A stretch of 64,000 nt of DNA from contig NC_067205.1 in the NCBI RefSeq assembly GCF_026262505.1, positions 6,510,001 through 6,574,000 on the forward strand, read 5' to 3'. The DNA is from Trichomonas vaginalis G3 (taxonomy: Eukaryota > Parabasalia > Trichomonadida > Trichomonadidae). Below the pieces are notes generated by a model. That model had not been told where the DNA came from. It searched no databases and saw only the letters and a list, made by a program, of their open reading frames with translations. This document shows positions 36,807-46,388 of the stretch, piece after piece (the stretch's first letter is position 1; the number at the start of each line of letters is the position of its first letter). Both the position numbers and the translations under genes were made by a program.

Positions 36807-37727
36807 ATGAATATCTATTTAGCAACAACAGGGGTGATTGGCTTTAGGTGCAAATTTTCAGCAACTCCAACATGCGATACACCTTTCGGTTTTCTTTCCA
36901 TGATTTACGAACTAATTCTTCTAATTCCCTATTCATTCATTGGAATTTTGTTATTTAACCATACAAATATGATACGCAATGTATATAAAGAGCATGGGAT
37001 ACTGTTTTGCTTCTCTAATATGATTTGTTCTATGTGTTTTTCTTTTTCGTCGTTCACAATTTTAACAATTCAAGCCTCCACTATATATATTTTGACAAAT
37101 GTAATAAGAATATTTCAAATATACACATTTGTTATCTATTTCAATGATATTGCAAAGATATTAATGATTTTTAACGTATACGGCTCAAAAATCATTTATT
37201 ATCTATCAAAACTGCTTCAATACATACTAATATGCACTGGAACAGTTATATATATATCATTTTATATAACAATACCTTATATTTCTGAGTTTATTGATCT
37301 AATTTATTACGAAAAGAGTGGACTTTTCTATTTAGTAGTCATTATATACGTACTAAGCTTTATCATGCTTGTTATGACATTTATTTTCTCTAATTTAAAG
37401 GAAATGCTTGAATCAGGCAAAAGATCGAAATTGCAAATTGCAATTTTCTTCATTCCATTGATATTAATGATGTACATATTACTTTTCACATGGTTAAATT
37501 CAAGATATTATCAATCTTTGTTTCCTATTTACATAAATTCTTTCAAAACAACAAAACAATTCCTTACTTACCATGGAATACTATTTTATAATGCTACATG
37601 GTTTCCAACAATGAATTTGGCACCTCTAGTAATCTTATTTTTGCTGTCTTCTACTACTAAAATTACTGAAGAAATCACAATTAAAACTGATGATGTCTTT
37701 AATGAAAATCTACAAATGGAAATATAA
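36807..37727 (+). CDS. Seven-helix membrane protein, family member 2
   Basis: A 306-residue paralogue of 35171-36103 (start MNIYLATTGVIGFRCKFSAT). The N-terminal Cys motif CKFSATPTCDT, IPYSFIGILLFNHTNMIRN, FQIYTFVIYFNDIAKILMIF and a Lys-rich loop before helix 6 (SGKRSKLQIAIFFIPLILMM) are conserved. The tail is again acidic (TKITEEITIKTDDVFNE). It is closer to member 3 than to member 1. Clean ATG after a T-rich leader. Confidence 0.75.
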   Translation: MNIYLATTGVIGFRCKFSATPTCDTPFGFLSMIYELILLIPYSFIGILLFNHTNMIRNVYKEHGILFCFSNMICSMCFSFSSFTILTIQASTIYILTNVIRIFQIYTFVIYFNDIAKILMIFNVYGSKIIYYLSKLLQYILICTGTVIYISFYITIPYISEFIDLIYYEKSGLFYLVVIIYVLSFIMLVMTFIFSNLKEMLESGKRSKLQIAIFFIPLILMMYILLFTWLNSRYYQSLFPIYINSFKTTKQFLTYHGILFYNATWFPTMNLAPLVILFLLSSTTKITEEITIKTDDVFNENLQMEI

Positions 37728-38134
37728 ATTGTTTTGTTTTGGAGTAAATATTATCGGTAAATGAGAGAGAAAATAAAAAATTGCAAATTTTGATCATATT
37801 TATAACATTTTCAAAATATATAAATATGAATATATTGGGATTTATTGAATTTGGTTAAGTTATTACATTCTGTTCAATGAAATAACAGGAAATTATGTCA
37901 TTTCATATATTTATCGTTGAATTGTAGAATTTATATGATTTGTGACTGACAATGATTCTAAAGCTAAGATTTATGTCAAAGAAACATAATTTTTTTTTAG
38001 TTTCCATTCAATTTTTTGAAAATAAAACCATTCAATTTAATCCGAAACCATATAATCATAATTTCATATATGTGTGCAATTTCAGTATTTCGTAAACAGC
38101 AGATCACTGTCACTTTTCATATGGAAATTAGAAA
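37728..38134. other. Host spacer, nothing recognised
   Basis: About 400 AT-rich bases with no gene or repeat that I can identify. Confidence 0.5.
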
Positions 38135-39056
38135 ATGAAAAATCATATAATTGCAGCTGGTTTAATAAGCAATAGATGTAATTTTCCATCACATCCTACA
38201 TGCACTGCAACATTTGGGAATAAGTGCAATGATGTTGGCGCTTCTTTTAATTTTACCATATTCTTTTATTGGAGTCATATTATTAAAACAGATAAATCTA
38301 ATCAGAAATAAATTCAACTATCATAGTGTCTTATTTTGCATTTCAAATATGATTTGTTCGACCTTTAGTATGTTTTGGTCTTTAACTTTCTTGTCGAATC
38401 AAATTCAGACCACAATTATTGTTATTACGGCTTGTAGGATATTTCGAATATATACATTTGTTATCTATTTTAACGATATATCAAAAATTTTGACTATTTT
38501 CCACGTTTTCGGATCAAACGTCCTATATTATCTATCAAAAATATTTGAGTATTTTTTAGTATTAATTGGAACTTTAAGATATATTACGTTCTATATCGAA
38601 ATCCCTTATATTTCTAACTTTATTCAAACAATTCTTACTAAGTATAAACTAAATTTTCATTTGGGAATAGTTATATTTGTATTAAGCTTTATCCTATTGT
38701 CAATTATATTCATTTTCTCAAGTATAAAAGATATGGTTGATAACCAAAAAAGATTAAAATTAGAAATAGCAATTTTCTTCATTCCTTTAGTAACGATAAT
38801 TAATATATTTGCTTTTAATATGGGCAATTCATACTATGTTCAGTCAAAGACTAGAGGTACCATAATAGAAACCATAAATCAAAGTGAAGCTCGAGTGTAT
38901 AAAGTGATTGCAATATATAATGCTTCATGGATCACAATAATGAATTTGGTGCCTTTGACAATTTTATATTTACTCTCCTACACGAACCAGGAATCTGACG
39001 AAACATCATATGACAACGATAATATATTAAATGCAAGTATTCAGTTTGAAATTTAA
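38135..39056 (+). pseudogene. Seven-helix membrane protein, family member 3, with one frameshift
   Basis: The frame from 38214 to 39056 (280 codons, MGISAMMLALLLILPYSFIG) has the helices of the family. The missing N-terminus is found just upstream in another frame: ATG at 38135, MKNHIIAAGLISNRCNFPSH then PTCTATFG, aligning with the Cys motif of member 2. A one-base shift near the GGG at 38209-38214 separates the two. Either a young pseudogene or a base-call error; initiation at 38214 would drop the extracellular Cys motif. Remaining helices are intact. Confidence 0.7.
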
Positions 39057-39307
39057 TTCAAATTCTTACAACAAAAAATAAAGGTTTCTTAACTTGAATT
39101 GGTTAAAATAACTACTTGATATATAATTTTATTGTATATCTGTGCTCATATTTACCAGGGGATTCAATTTATGATATAAATACCCTTAAGTTCATGCCTT
39201 GCAAAAACAAATATAATGAGTTTTGACAACTTATATATTACTCAAAATATTTGTTGTTCATTTTATTTGATTAAAAAAAGTTAATAGAATTTATGAATTT
39301 TAGTATA

Positions 39308-40393
39308 TCAAGAAATATAAATAACAATGAAGGGAGAGATCATGTTGATTGAGAATTTGTCAAGTTTATCTTTGCAGGAGTAGAGTGAAATACATTGTTT
39401 GATAGAAATAGAAGGAAGACCAGAGACATTAACGAGTTTATGAATGAAATCTTTGTTTCGATTCTCGATATGAAGACCACATTCGAGTGATGAACAACCA
39501 AGGAATGCATCTTGTTCAACACGTTCGACACAAAGTGGGATGTTGATAGACTTGAGAGATGTGCAGCCTTCGAATGCATTAGATGAGATAGTGCGAACAC
39601 TGAAACTTGGAATGAAGACAGAAACAAGATTTCGACAACTTTGGAATGCAGATTGACTGATTGTCGTAGTTGTGTCAGGGAGAGAAAAGAAAGAGTATCT
39701 CGATGCAGGTGGGAATAGAATAAGACTCGTCTTATCAGAGTTGAAAAGTGCACCACCGAAGATAGAATATCGAGGACATGTGCAATTGATTGTCGAAATC
39801 GAAAAGCAATAACGGAAAACACCAATACCAAGGAATTCAAGATTTGAGTCTTCTGGAATGATGATCGTGTCTAAGTTGCTGCATTCTTCGAATGCATAGT
39901 TATTGATAGTTTGAACTCGTGATGGCAGATTGATTCTTGAAATAGATGTCTTAGAAAGTGAATGAACACCGATAGTGTTGATGTTTGGTGGGAACTTGAA
40001 GTCTGACAAATCAATGTTTGAGTGGAAAACATAATCATTCAATATGTTTATTTTAGTACACTTAGAAAGATCGGCACTCACAATGTTACAATTAATGAAT
40101 GCATTATTTGATATTGTTTGTAAAGTTTGTGGGAATGAAACTATAGAAAGTTGATTACAATATGCAAAACATTCTGATTCGATAGAAACTATTGTAGATG
40201 GGAGTTTGATTGACGATAGTGATTGACATGAATAGAATGATCGAGATCTTAATATTGTCACTGAACTTGTCTCAAATATGATATTGTTAAGTTTAGAACA
40301 ACTTTCAAATGAACTGATTGACATCGATACTAAGCTTGGTAATGTAATTTCTGTGAGTTTGTTGCACTTTGAAAATGAAAATTGTCCAATATA
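39308..40393 (-). pseudogene. 3' part of a BspA gene split by a mariner
   Basis: About 361 codons of LRRs (for example LPSLVSMSISSFESC, FPQTLQTISNNAFINC, IPLCVERVEQDAFLGC), the C-terminal part of the gene whose 5' part is 41697-43063. The ATG used by the longer open frame lies in mariner sequence, so it is not a native start. Ends SPFIVIYIS with no membrane anchor. Confidence 0.8.
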
Positions 40394-41696
40394 TAGGGTG
40401 TCCAAAGGTGTGTTTAGCACAAACCTGAATACTGCGAATAGAAATAAACAAGTTACATATATATAAAGTTTATTTAAATATAATCACCATTGGATTCAAT
40501 CACGCGTTCGCAGCGATCGATCCAGGCTTGAAAGACACGCTTTAAATCATCATGAGAAAATTGCTCAAATTGCTCTCTTACAAAATTTTCAAGATCATCT
40601 GGACTCGCGAATTCGCGTCCTTCAGCTCTCTTTTTTAGCGTGCCGAATAAATAAAAGTCAGAGGGTGCAATATCAGGTGAATAAATTGGGTTTGGAACAA
40701 CTTTGACATTGTTTTCCACCAAGTAATTCATTACCTTATGACTTTTGTGAACTCTTGAATTATCAAAATGAATTGCAAACTTTTGTTTTTGTTGTTTGGA
40801 TTTCTCAAACTCATCAGAATTGATAATTTGAGTAAGAACATTGTCAATTAGATACTGAGCATTCATCGTATTAGGTTTTTGAAGAATATCAATTGCGATG
40901 ATGCCATTCACGCCCCAAAAAACCGACAACATCATCATTGGTGTGTCAATTTTTTTCTTCGGGAATGTTTGCGGATTTTCATCCTTCGGGATCCACATGA
41001 TTTTGGCTTCTGTTGCATATTGAAACCAAGACTCGTCCCCTGTTACTAAAAAGCGAAACTTCTTGGATTGATACGCACCCAATATAGAGAGGAGCTCTTT
41101 CGAAGATTGGACTCTAGATTTTTTTTGAACTGAATTAAGGTTGTGCGGAACCCAACGTGTATACGCTAGTTTGTAGTTCAAATAATTGTGCAGATAATAA
41201 CTGACTGTTGTACGTGGTATCTTTGTCATCTCCTCTATCCTTCTGAGTGATGCTCTTGGGTCTTCATCTAGCGCTTGAAGAATTGCTTTGATTTTTCTTT
41301 GATCCGGCGATTTTTTGTCAATTTTTATGATGGGCGCCTTTTTGTTCATGAAGTGATACATCCTAACATGATACGTTACAGTGGAATAGCTAGGAGCATC
41401 CATACCGAAGCATTTTACCAATGTCTCGTAGATTTTTTACAGTCTTTGCATTTTTTTGCAAGAGCGCGGATGTTTTCTTTATGATTCATTAAAAAAATGA
41501 AAAAAATCCCGCCAAAATTTCCCGCGAAACCGCCTCTTGTCTCAAAATTCATTTTATATCCCGGCATGGCGCCAAAATACAACTTACTCATCATATACAT
41601 ATATTCATATTTTTTATTATATATTTATAATCAGCATATATCTCCTTTAATAGTCTCATATAGAGCGCTGTGCTAAACGCACCTTTGGACACCCTA
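40394..41696. mobile_element. Tvmar1-like mariner transposon (1.3 kb)
   Basis: A Tc1/mariner element of about 1303 bases. Ends are inverted repeats starting TAGGGTGTCCAAAGGTG and continuing GTTTAGCACA, flanked by TA duplications (40392-40393 and 41697-41698). The surrounding TATATA makes the precise boundary ambiguous by two bases; this choice is favoured because removing the element plus one TA restores the BspA frame. Length agrees with the Tvmar1 family of T. vaginalis. It interrupts a BspA gene. Confidence 0.9.
40474..41489 (-). pseudogene. Mariner transposase (DD34D), one frameshift
   Basis: The transposase cuts and pastes the element. Catalytic Asp residues are seen in TGDESWF, HFDNSRVHKS and APSDFYLFG; exactly 34 residues separate the second and third, giving the mariner DD34D signature. 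An N-terminal helix-turn-helix is visible (RRIEEMTKIPRTTVSYYL). The long frame covers 40474-41421, but the natural start MNHKENIRALAKKCKD is at 41489 in another frame. The shift lies in the six-T run at 41433-41438 (A6 in the gene). This copy is therefore probably inactive. Confidence 0.85.
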
Positions 41697-43063
41697 TATG
41701 TGATTTTCTGTGGAAGAGTAACAAATTGGAGATTTGTGCATCCATAAAAGGCATAATCTTCAATTGTTGTTAATTCTGAATTTGAATCAAGATTTAGCTT
41801 TTGAAGTTCAGCTTTATTAAAGAAGGTTTTTGTTTTAATAACTTTAACAGTTGATGGGATCTTGATTACAGTTAATGTAGCACCAAGATAAACAGAAACT
41901 GATGTATTTTCTTTATCTAATACCAAATACTGTTCATCAACATAAAATTTTGATTGACTACCAAATATTAGTTTTGTATTCGGCGGAAATGCATTTCCAC
42001 CAATATTTGTTAAATTATCTGGTAAGACAACTTCTGTTAATCCAGTAGCTGCAAAACAATTGGCTCCAATTACAGTAACTGAAGCCGGTATTTCAATTGA
42101 TGTTAATTTTGTACATCCTCGAAATAAATCCGTATCTAATAGCTGAATTTTTGATGGCAATCTAACAGATTCAAGTGTTATAGTAGTATAAAAACAAGAA
42201 TAATTTATAGTAGTTACTGAATCAGGGATATAAATTGTTTTCAAAGGACTTCTAACAAAAGCCCATGATCCAATTTCAGTTACTGTTTCTGGTATTGTAA
42301 CACCAGTGATCTTTGAATCCTTAAAAGCTAAAGATCCGATTGTAGTTATTCCATTAGGAATTACAACATCACCGGGTCTATTATTTGGATATGCAAGTAA
42401 TGTTGTACCTTTAATGAGGGCATTGTTTTGGATTGAATATATTGTATTTCCTTTGGTTACAACTATTGTTTCTAATCCAAAAGCAAATTCAAAAACATTT
42501 ACTTCTATTGTCGTAACTTTATCTGTTATAGTGAATATATTAACACTTGTCGATGCAATAATTCTGCCTTTCAAAGATTTTAAATTATTTGTTAATGGAA
42601 TATCAATTGTTTTTAATTTAGATGAAGATTGAAATAACGATGTTGGTAATTCTTCAAGTGCTGCAGGAAGGGTTATTGAGGTAGCACTAATGTTAGAAAA
42701 ACAAAATTCACCAACTTTGACTAAATTTTGAGGTAATATTATAGTTGCTAATGAAATACAATTTTGAAATGCGTTACTACAAAAAGTTGTCAGATGTGTG
42801 CATCCAGAAAGGTCAACATTGTTAAGTTTAGAACAAGTATAAAATAAATAATTTTGAATTTCTGAAAGAAGAGTGTTCTCTTCAAATGAAATAGTCTCAA
42901 CAGTAGAACTGCATTCTTTGAATGCATATAAATTACTACTCTTACCTTTAATGATTTCAACAAAGTTTGGAACAACTGCGTGAATAACATTACTTGGAAC
43001 AGTATCTAGAACTTTTTTGTCGGTTGAATATACATACTTTGTATTTTCATCTGTATATGTCAT
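41697..43063 (-). pseudogene. 5' part of a BspA gene split by a mariner
   Basis: About 455 codons: MTYTDENTKYVYSTDKK cap, then many LRRs (LPAALEELPTSLFQSS, IPDSVTTINYSCFYTT, IPASVTVIGANCF). With 39308-40393 and without the transposon it would make a protein of roughly 816 residues. The frame is open on both sides of the insertion, showing that the gene was whole when hit. Its ATG follows directly, without spacer, after the stop of the glycine-rich gene part at 43064, so its promoter must lie in that coding sequence or be absent. Confidence 0.8.
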
Positions 43064-43781
43064 CTAATTATTCATAATCAAACCATAAAAAAAAAAACAA
43101 GTATTATAATTGCATGAATGATCAGAAACGAATTGATGGATCAGACTTATTCTGGCATATCCATTTCCAAAATGTCCGACTTCCGATTCTCCATTTGGAG
43201 CTATCATAGGCTTTTTACCATCAAGTATCTGTGTATTTTCAAACTTATATCCAGAATAATGAACTGAAACATCTCCATCGGTTTTCGAATAAATTTTTGA
43301 TTTCGTTGAATTTTCCAAAATGGCTATACATCCTTGATGACCACTAATATAGCTTATCTGAGTGCCACCTTTACCACGATTTTGCGAGCTATTGTATCCA
43401 ACCAAAGCTCCTCCAGGCTCTCCAAAATCATTGGTATCGGCGGCTCCTGCACCAGCGGCAACCATTATGCGACTTTTCAATGAATCAAAATCATCGTATA
43501 GGCCATCTTGCAGCCTAATATCTGTAGCCCCGCCACCGCCTTGCTGCCCTGGCCCTCCTCCGCCATAAGCGTACTTTTTCATATTTATTTGACCTTGAGA
43601 ACATATATGCAAATAAAAATTTGTATTTCTTCTTAGTAAAATGTAACCTTTAGTATATGATCCACCTGATGCATAGTTTTGTTCTTTCGTGAAAGCACCG
43701 CTTGAACAACCCCATAATTCAAACAGATAATAGCCTTTTTGGAGCTTTACTGAGTAAGGATGAAAATCGTATGGGGTAGAT
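43064..43781 (-). pseudogene. 3' part of a diverged glycine-rich protein gene, split by a transposon
   Basis: Reads from the transposon junction as STPYDFHPYSVKLQKGYYLF, ELWGCSSGAFTKEQNY, ASGGSYTKGYILL, then the Gly core KKYAYGGGGPGQQGGGGATD and the C-terminal GNGYARISLIHQF. It is a divergent relative of the four genes at 25636-34336 (ELWGCSSG versus ELYGASGG). The 182-codon frame from 43612 is only the later part. About 15 upstream codons (HFRNLPLDYDYKGS) lie beyond the transposon at 44835-44885, ending without an ATG, so the gene also lacks a start. Confidence 0.75.
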
Positions 43782-44834
43782 TAAGGGTTTCGTTTTGCGA
43801 AAAAAACGTACAATACGCAATTTCGCTAAAAAACATTTAGCTAGCAATTTCGACCTTTGACTCCACTCAAGACGTCACTTTTTTAATTTTGCGGTATCAT
43901 ATTTTTGGAAAATCTTTATGAATATTATATAAAAAGTCTCTTTAATATCTATATTTCATATTTTTATCGATTTTTAAGGTTTTTGCGAAAAGTATTCAAT
44001 TATTTTTGCTATTTGGTCGGGTAAATGTCAGATTTGCGACATTTTCTGATATGATATTCAGATTCTACGTTGATAATAATGCTTATAGAACCCTCTTGCT
44101 ATTGTGTCAAAATTGCGAAACCGATAGCAAAAATATCTCGCAATATCAAAATTGAGATATTGAGTGAATTATGCATTATAGAGATTAAAAATCTGATTTG
44201 TGAAAACATCTCATCAGTTTCTAGCTAATTCAAAAATCTTTACTATCTTATTCGATTAAAATGAAAAGAGAATAGTTTCATTATGCTTTAAATGACAGCC
44301 TTATAATATAATCATAGTTTTCGCTCAATATGCAGCATTTTTTTTCGAAATCTATGGTCAATATCCTAAATACTGATTGCTTTGCATTCATATCTCTTAC
44401 ATTTTCTATACCCACATCACTATTCATTGTTATTCCTATCTTTTTCATTTTTGTTTGTTTCTCATAATTTCTCAAAAAACACGATAACTTGATATTTGTA
44501 AATATCATACTTTATAACGTAAATAAGAACTTGACCTATTAAGAAAAGCAGTAATGAAAAGAAAATCTGAAATTCATAAAAATTACAAGTTTCTGATGAC
44601 AATTAGCTTAATTAAACCAGGTACAAGATTATATAATTGTATTTTCTATCCAATTATCCATATAATATCTTATCCAGAAAAAATAACTTGATCAATACCA
44701 AATGATTTTTTAACTAGTAAATAAAGTATTTTCTTTACACACACATTGTATATCATAGTTTTTTTTTGGTTTCGCAAAACATCCAAAAACAAATATGCTA
44801 TAAAAGTGACAATTTTAGCAAAACGAAACCCTTA
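43782..44834. mobile_element. Non-autonomous DNA transposon, 1053 bp
   Basis: Terminal inverted repeats of 17 bases (TAAGGGTTTCGTTTTGC at both ends), flanked by a 7-base target duplication GGTAGAT (43775-43781 and 44835-44841). Interior is AT-rich and non-coding (longest frame about 75 codons, no domain). It splits a glycine-rich gene whose frame is continuous when the element and one duplication are removed. I do not know the superfamily; a 7-base duplication is unusual, though MULE-like elements give 8-11. Confidence 0.8.
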
Positions 44835-44890
44835 GGTAGATCCTTTATAGTCATAATCTAAAGGCAAATTTCTAAAATGAATGCCAATAA
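44835..44890 (-). pseudogene. 5' remnant of the split glycine-rich gene
   Basis: Codes for GIHFRNLPLDYDYKGST in frame with 43064-43781. An in-frame TAG lies a few codons further upstream and there is no ATG, so the gene was already truncated at the 5' end or its start has decayed. Confidence 0.6.
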
Positions 44891-45041
44891 AATAAAAATA
44901 CCTATTCTAATTATAAGTCGAAATGGAACAAGATTTAATTTAATAAGATAATAAAAGATTATGAAAGATAACACTTTAAAACATATGGGACTTAATAAGT
45001 GTAAACTATTAAAAATACTCTTTTGAAAAGATAAATGTGAT

Positions 45042-45123
45042 GGTACTATGGCCGAGTGGTCTAAGGCGATGGATTTAAGCCCCATTACCGCGAGGTGCCT
45101 GGGTTCGAACCCCAGTGGTACCA
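45042..45123 (+). tRNA. tRNA-Leu (UAA anticodon)
   Basis: An 82-base cloverleaf: acceptor stem GGTACTA/TGGTACC with discriminator A; D arm GGCCGAGTGGTCTAAGGC; anticodon loop TTTAAGC with TAA at 45076-45078; a long variable arm (class II, as expected for Leu); T arm CTGGGTTCGAACCCCAG. One A-C mismatch closes the anticodon stem. The internal A and B boxes (TGGCCGAGTGG, GGTTCGAACCC) are intact. No intron. Leu is preferred over Ser by anticodon. Confidence 0.94.
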
Positions 45124-45129
45124 TTTTTT
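45124..45129 (+). terminator. RNA polymerase III terminator
   Basis: A run of six T directly after the tRNA discriminator base, the usual stop signal for polymerase III. Confidence 0.85.
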
Positions 45130-45480
45130 CCAGTTAATATTTCTCATAATTTTTTGTGTATTGGAAAATATAGATGAATTCATATGTTATCATTTCTATT
45201 GGAACTTTGGTCATACGAAATAATAATGCTCTCTTATATATAAAATTAAATATGCATATTATAACCAATGAAATGAACCTAGTTGCAGCATTTATAACCA
45301 TTATCTGAAAATTATTTTTTATCGGACATCTATTTCTTGGAACTTCTGTTCAAACTTCTAATATTCAGGAATTTTTTTAGCAAAACTATTTAATGTTGGA
45401 TAAATTTGGATAAAAAAGGAAAGCTTAAACGAAATATACACGCAATTGTTTAATTATAATCAAAATAATTAAATGAAATA
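45130..45480. other. Host spacer, nothing recognised
   Basis: 351 AT-rich bases between the tRNA and the 3' end of the 45481 gene. No gene or repeat recognised. Confidence 0.5.
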
Positions 45481-46066
45481 TTAAATTCTCTTGAATTCTT
45501 CTAATTTATTGGAAATGAGAGATTGGGATTTTTGGACGATTTCACTAATTTCATAGTCTTTGAGATTACGTTGTTCTCTGGAGATCCAATTATCAGGGAA
45601 TATTATGATTCTTCTGGTATGATGTACTATGAGACTTGCTTCTATTAATTGATGCACTTGGACTTGACGAACATTCACGGTAAAGATATTTCCTGATTTT
45701 GTAACTTTAACGACAGTTCCATATAAAATGGCTCTCCTGAAATCAGGATTTGGATGTTTATCAAAGTCAACTCGATAGAATAATTTTTTAGACTCCGACT
45801 TGTCTTTTGCTTCATTAAAAAAGTTTGTTAAGTTTTTTTTCGTCGATATTGAACGAGTCAATAATATGTTTTGAAATTTTATTAAGATTTGATGTACTAT
45901 AATCCTCTGTTTTGGTAAAAATTTGAGATTCAATAATACTTATTGGGTCTCTCGATGTGACATATTTTGGGGTAAACAAACCATTTTCCTCGGGAAGGTG
46001 TGTGTGTATAAAATTTCTCACCCTTGGGTATCGATTGTACCGCAGAAAGAGCAAATTGTAAAACAT
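45481..46066 (-). pseudogene. Damaged host gene of unknown function
   Basis: Two overlapping frames make one gene of about 195 codons. The first begins MFYNLLFLRYNRYPRVRNF and is lost at an eight-base T run (45833-45840, A8 in the gene). The second continues NFFNEAKDKSESKKLFYR, GTVVKVTKSGNIFTVNVRQV, IIIFPDNWISREQRNLKDYE to KLEEFKRI. A homopolymer slip or sequencing error is the simplest cause. The central GTVVKVTKSGNIFTVNV suggests a beta-barrel strand pair, but I recognise no family. Codon use looks host-like. It ends 220 bases before Maverick copy 2. Confidence 0.55.
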
Positions 46067-46288
46067 TTAAAAATTGAATAAAAAATCTGAATGGCAAAAT
46101 TGTCAAATATCAGGACAAATCATAGTTAAAATACAATTTGTTTGTCTAAAATCACTTAAAAAATATTGATCGTTAGTTTTGTCAGTTTTTTTACATCCAA
46201 ATTTTATCGCCCAATTTTCTCAGATAAAAAGTTAATATTTTATTCCGGAAATGTTATAAATCACCATGTTGCACATAACATGGCTGTT
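46067..46288. other. Host spacer up to the Maverick insertion point
   Basis: 222 bases between the damaged gene and the A-run that starts Maverick copy 2. ACATAACATGG immediately precedes the A-run. Target duplication cannot be tested because the other end of the element lies outside the window. Confidence 0.5.
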
Positions 46289-46345
46289 AAAAAAAAAAAA
46301 AAAAAAAAGGTATTGGGGCTTCCAGGCGCGTTGCGCCCTCTAGCC
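46289..46345 (+). repeat. Terminal inverted repeat of Maverick copy 2
   Basis: About twenty A, GGTATTGGGGCT, TCCA, hairpin GGCGC-GTT-GCGCC, CTCTAG, CCCCGAAGATG. Same architecture as 25117-25170 reversed, with different hairpin arms and with the outer stem GGGGCT/AGCCCC fully paired. The A-run may belong to the element because it is also present at the copy 1 end. Confidence 0.85.
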
Positions 46346-46388
46346 CCGAAGATGTTTAGTATAAAGCCGCTTTTTAACTTCACTTAAA

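Noticed and set aside
44858-45124. 88-codon minus-strand protein
   Set aside because: The frame begins in the antisense of the tRNA-Leu gene and has no family support.
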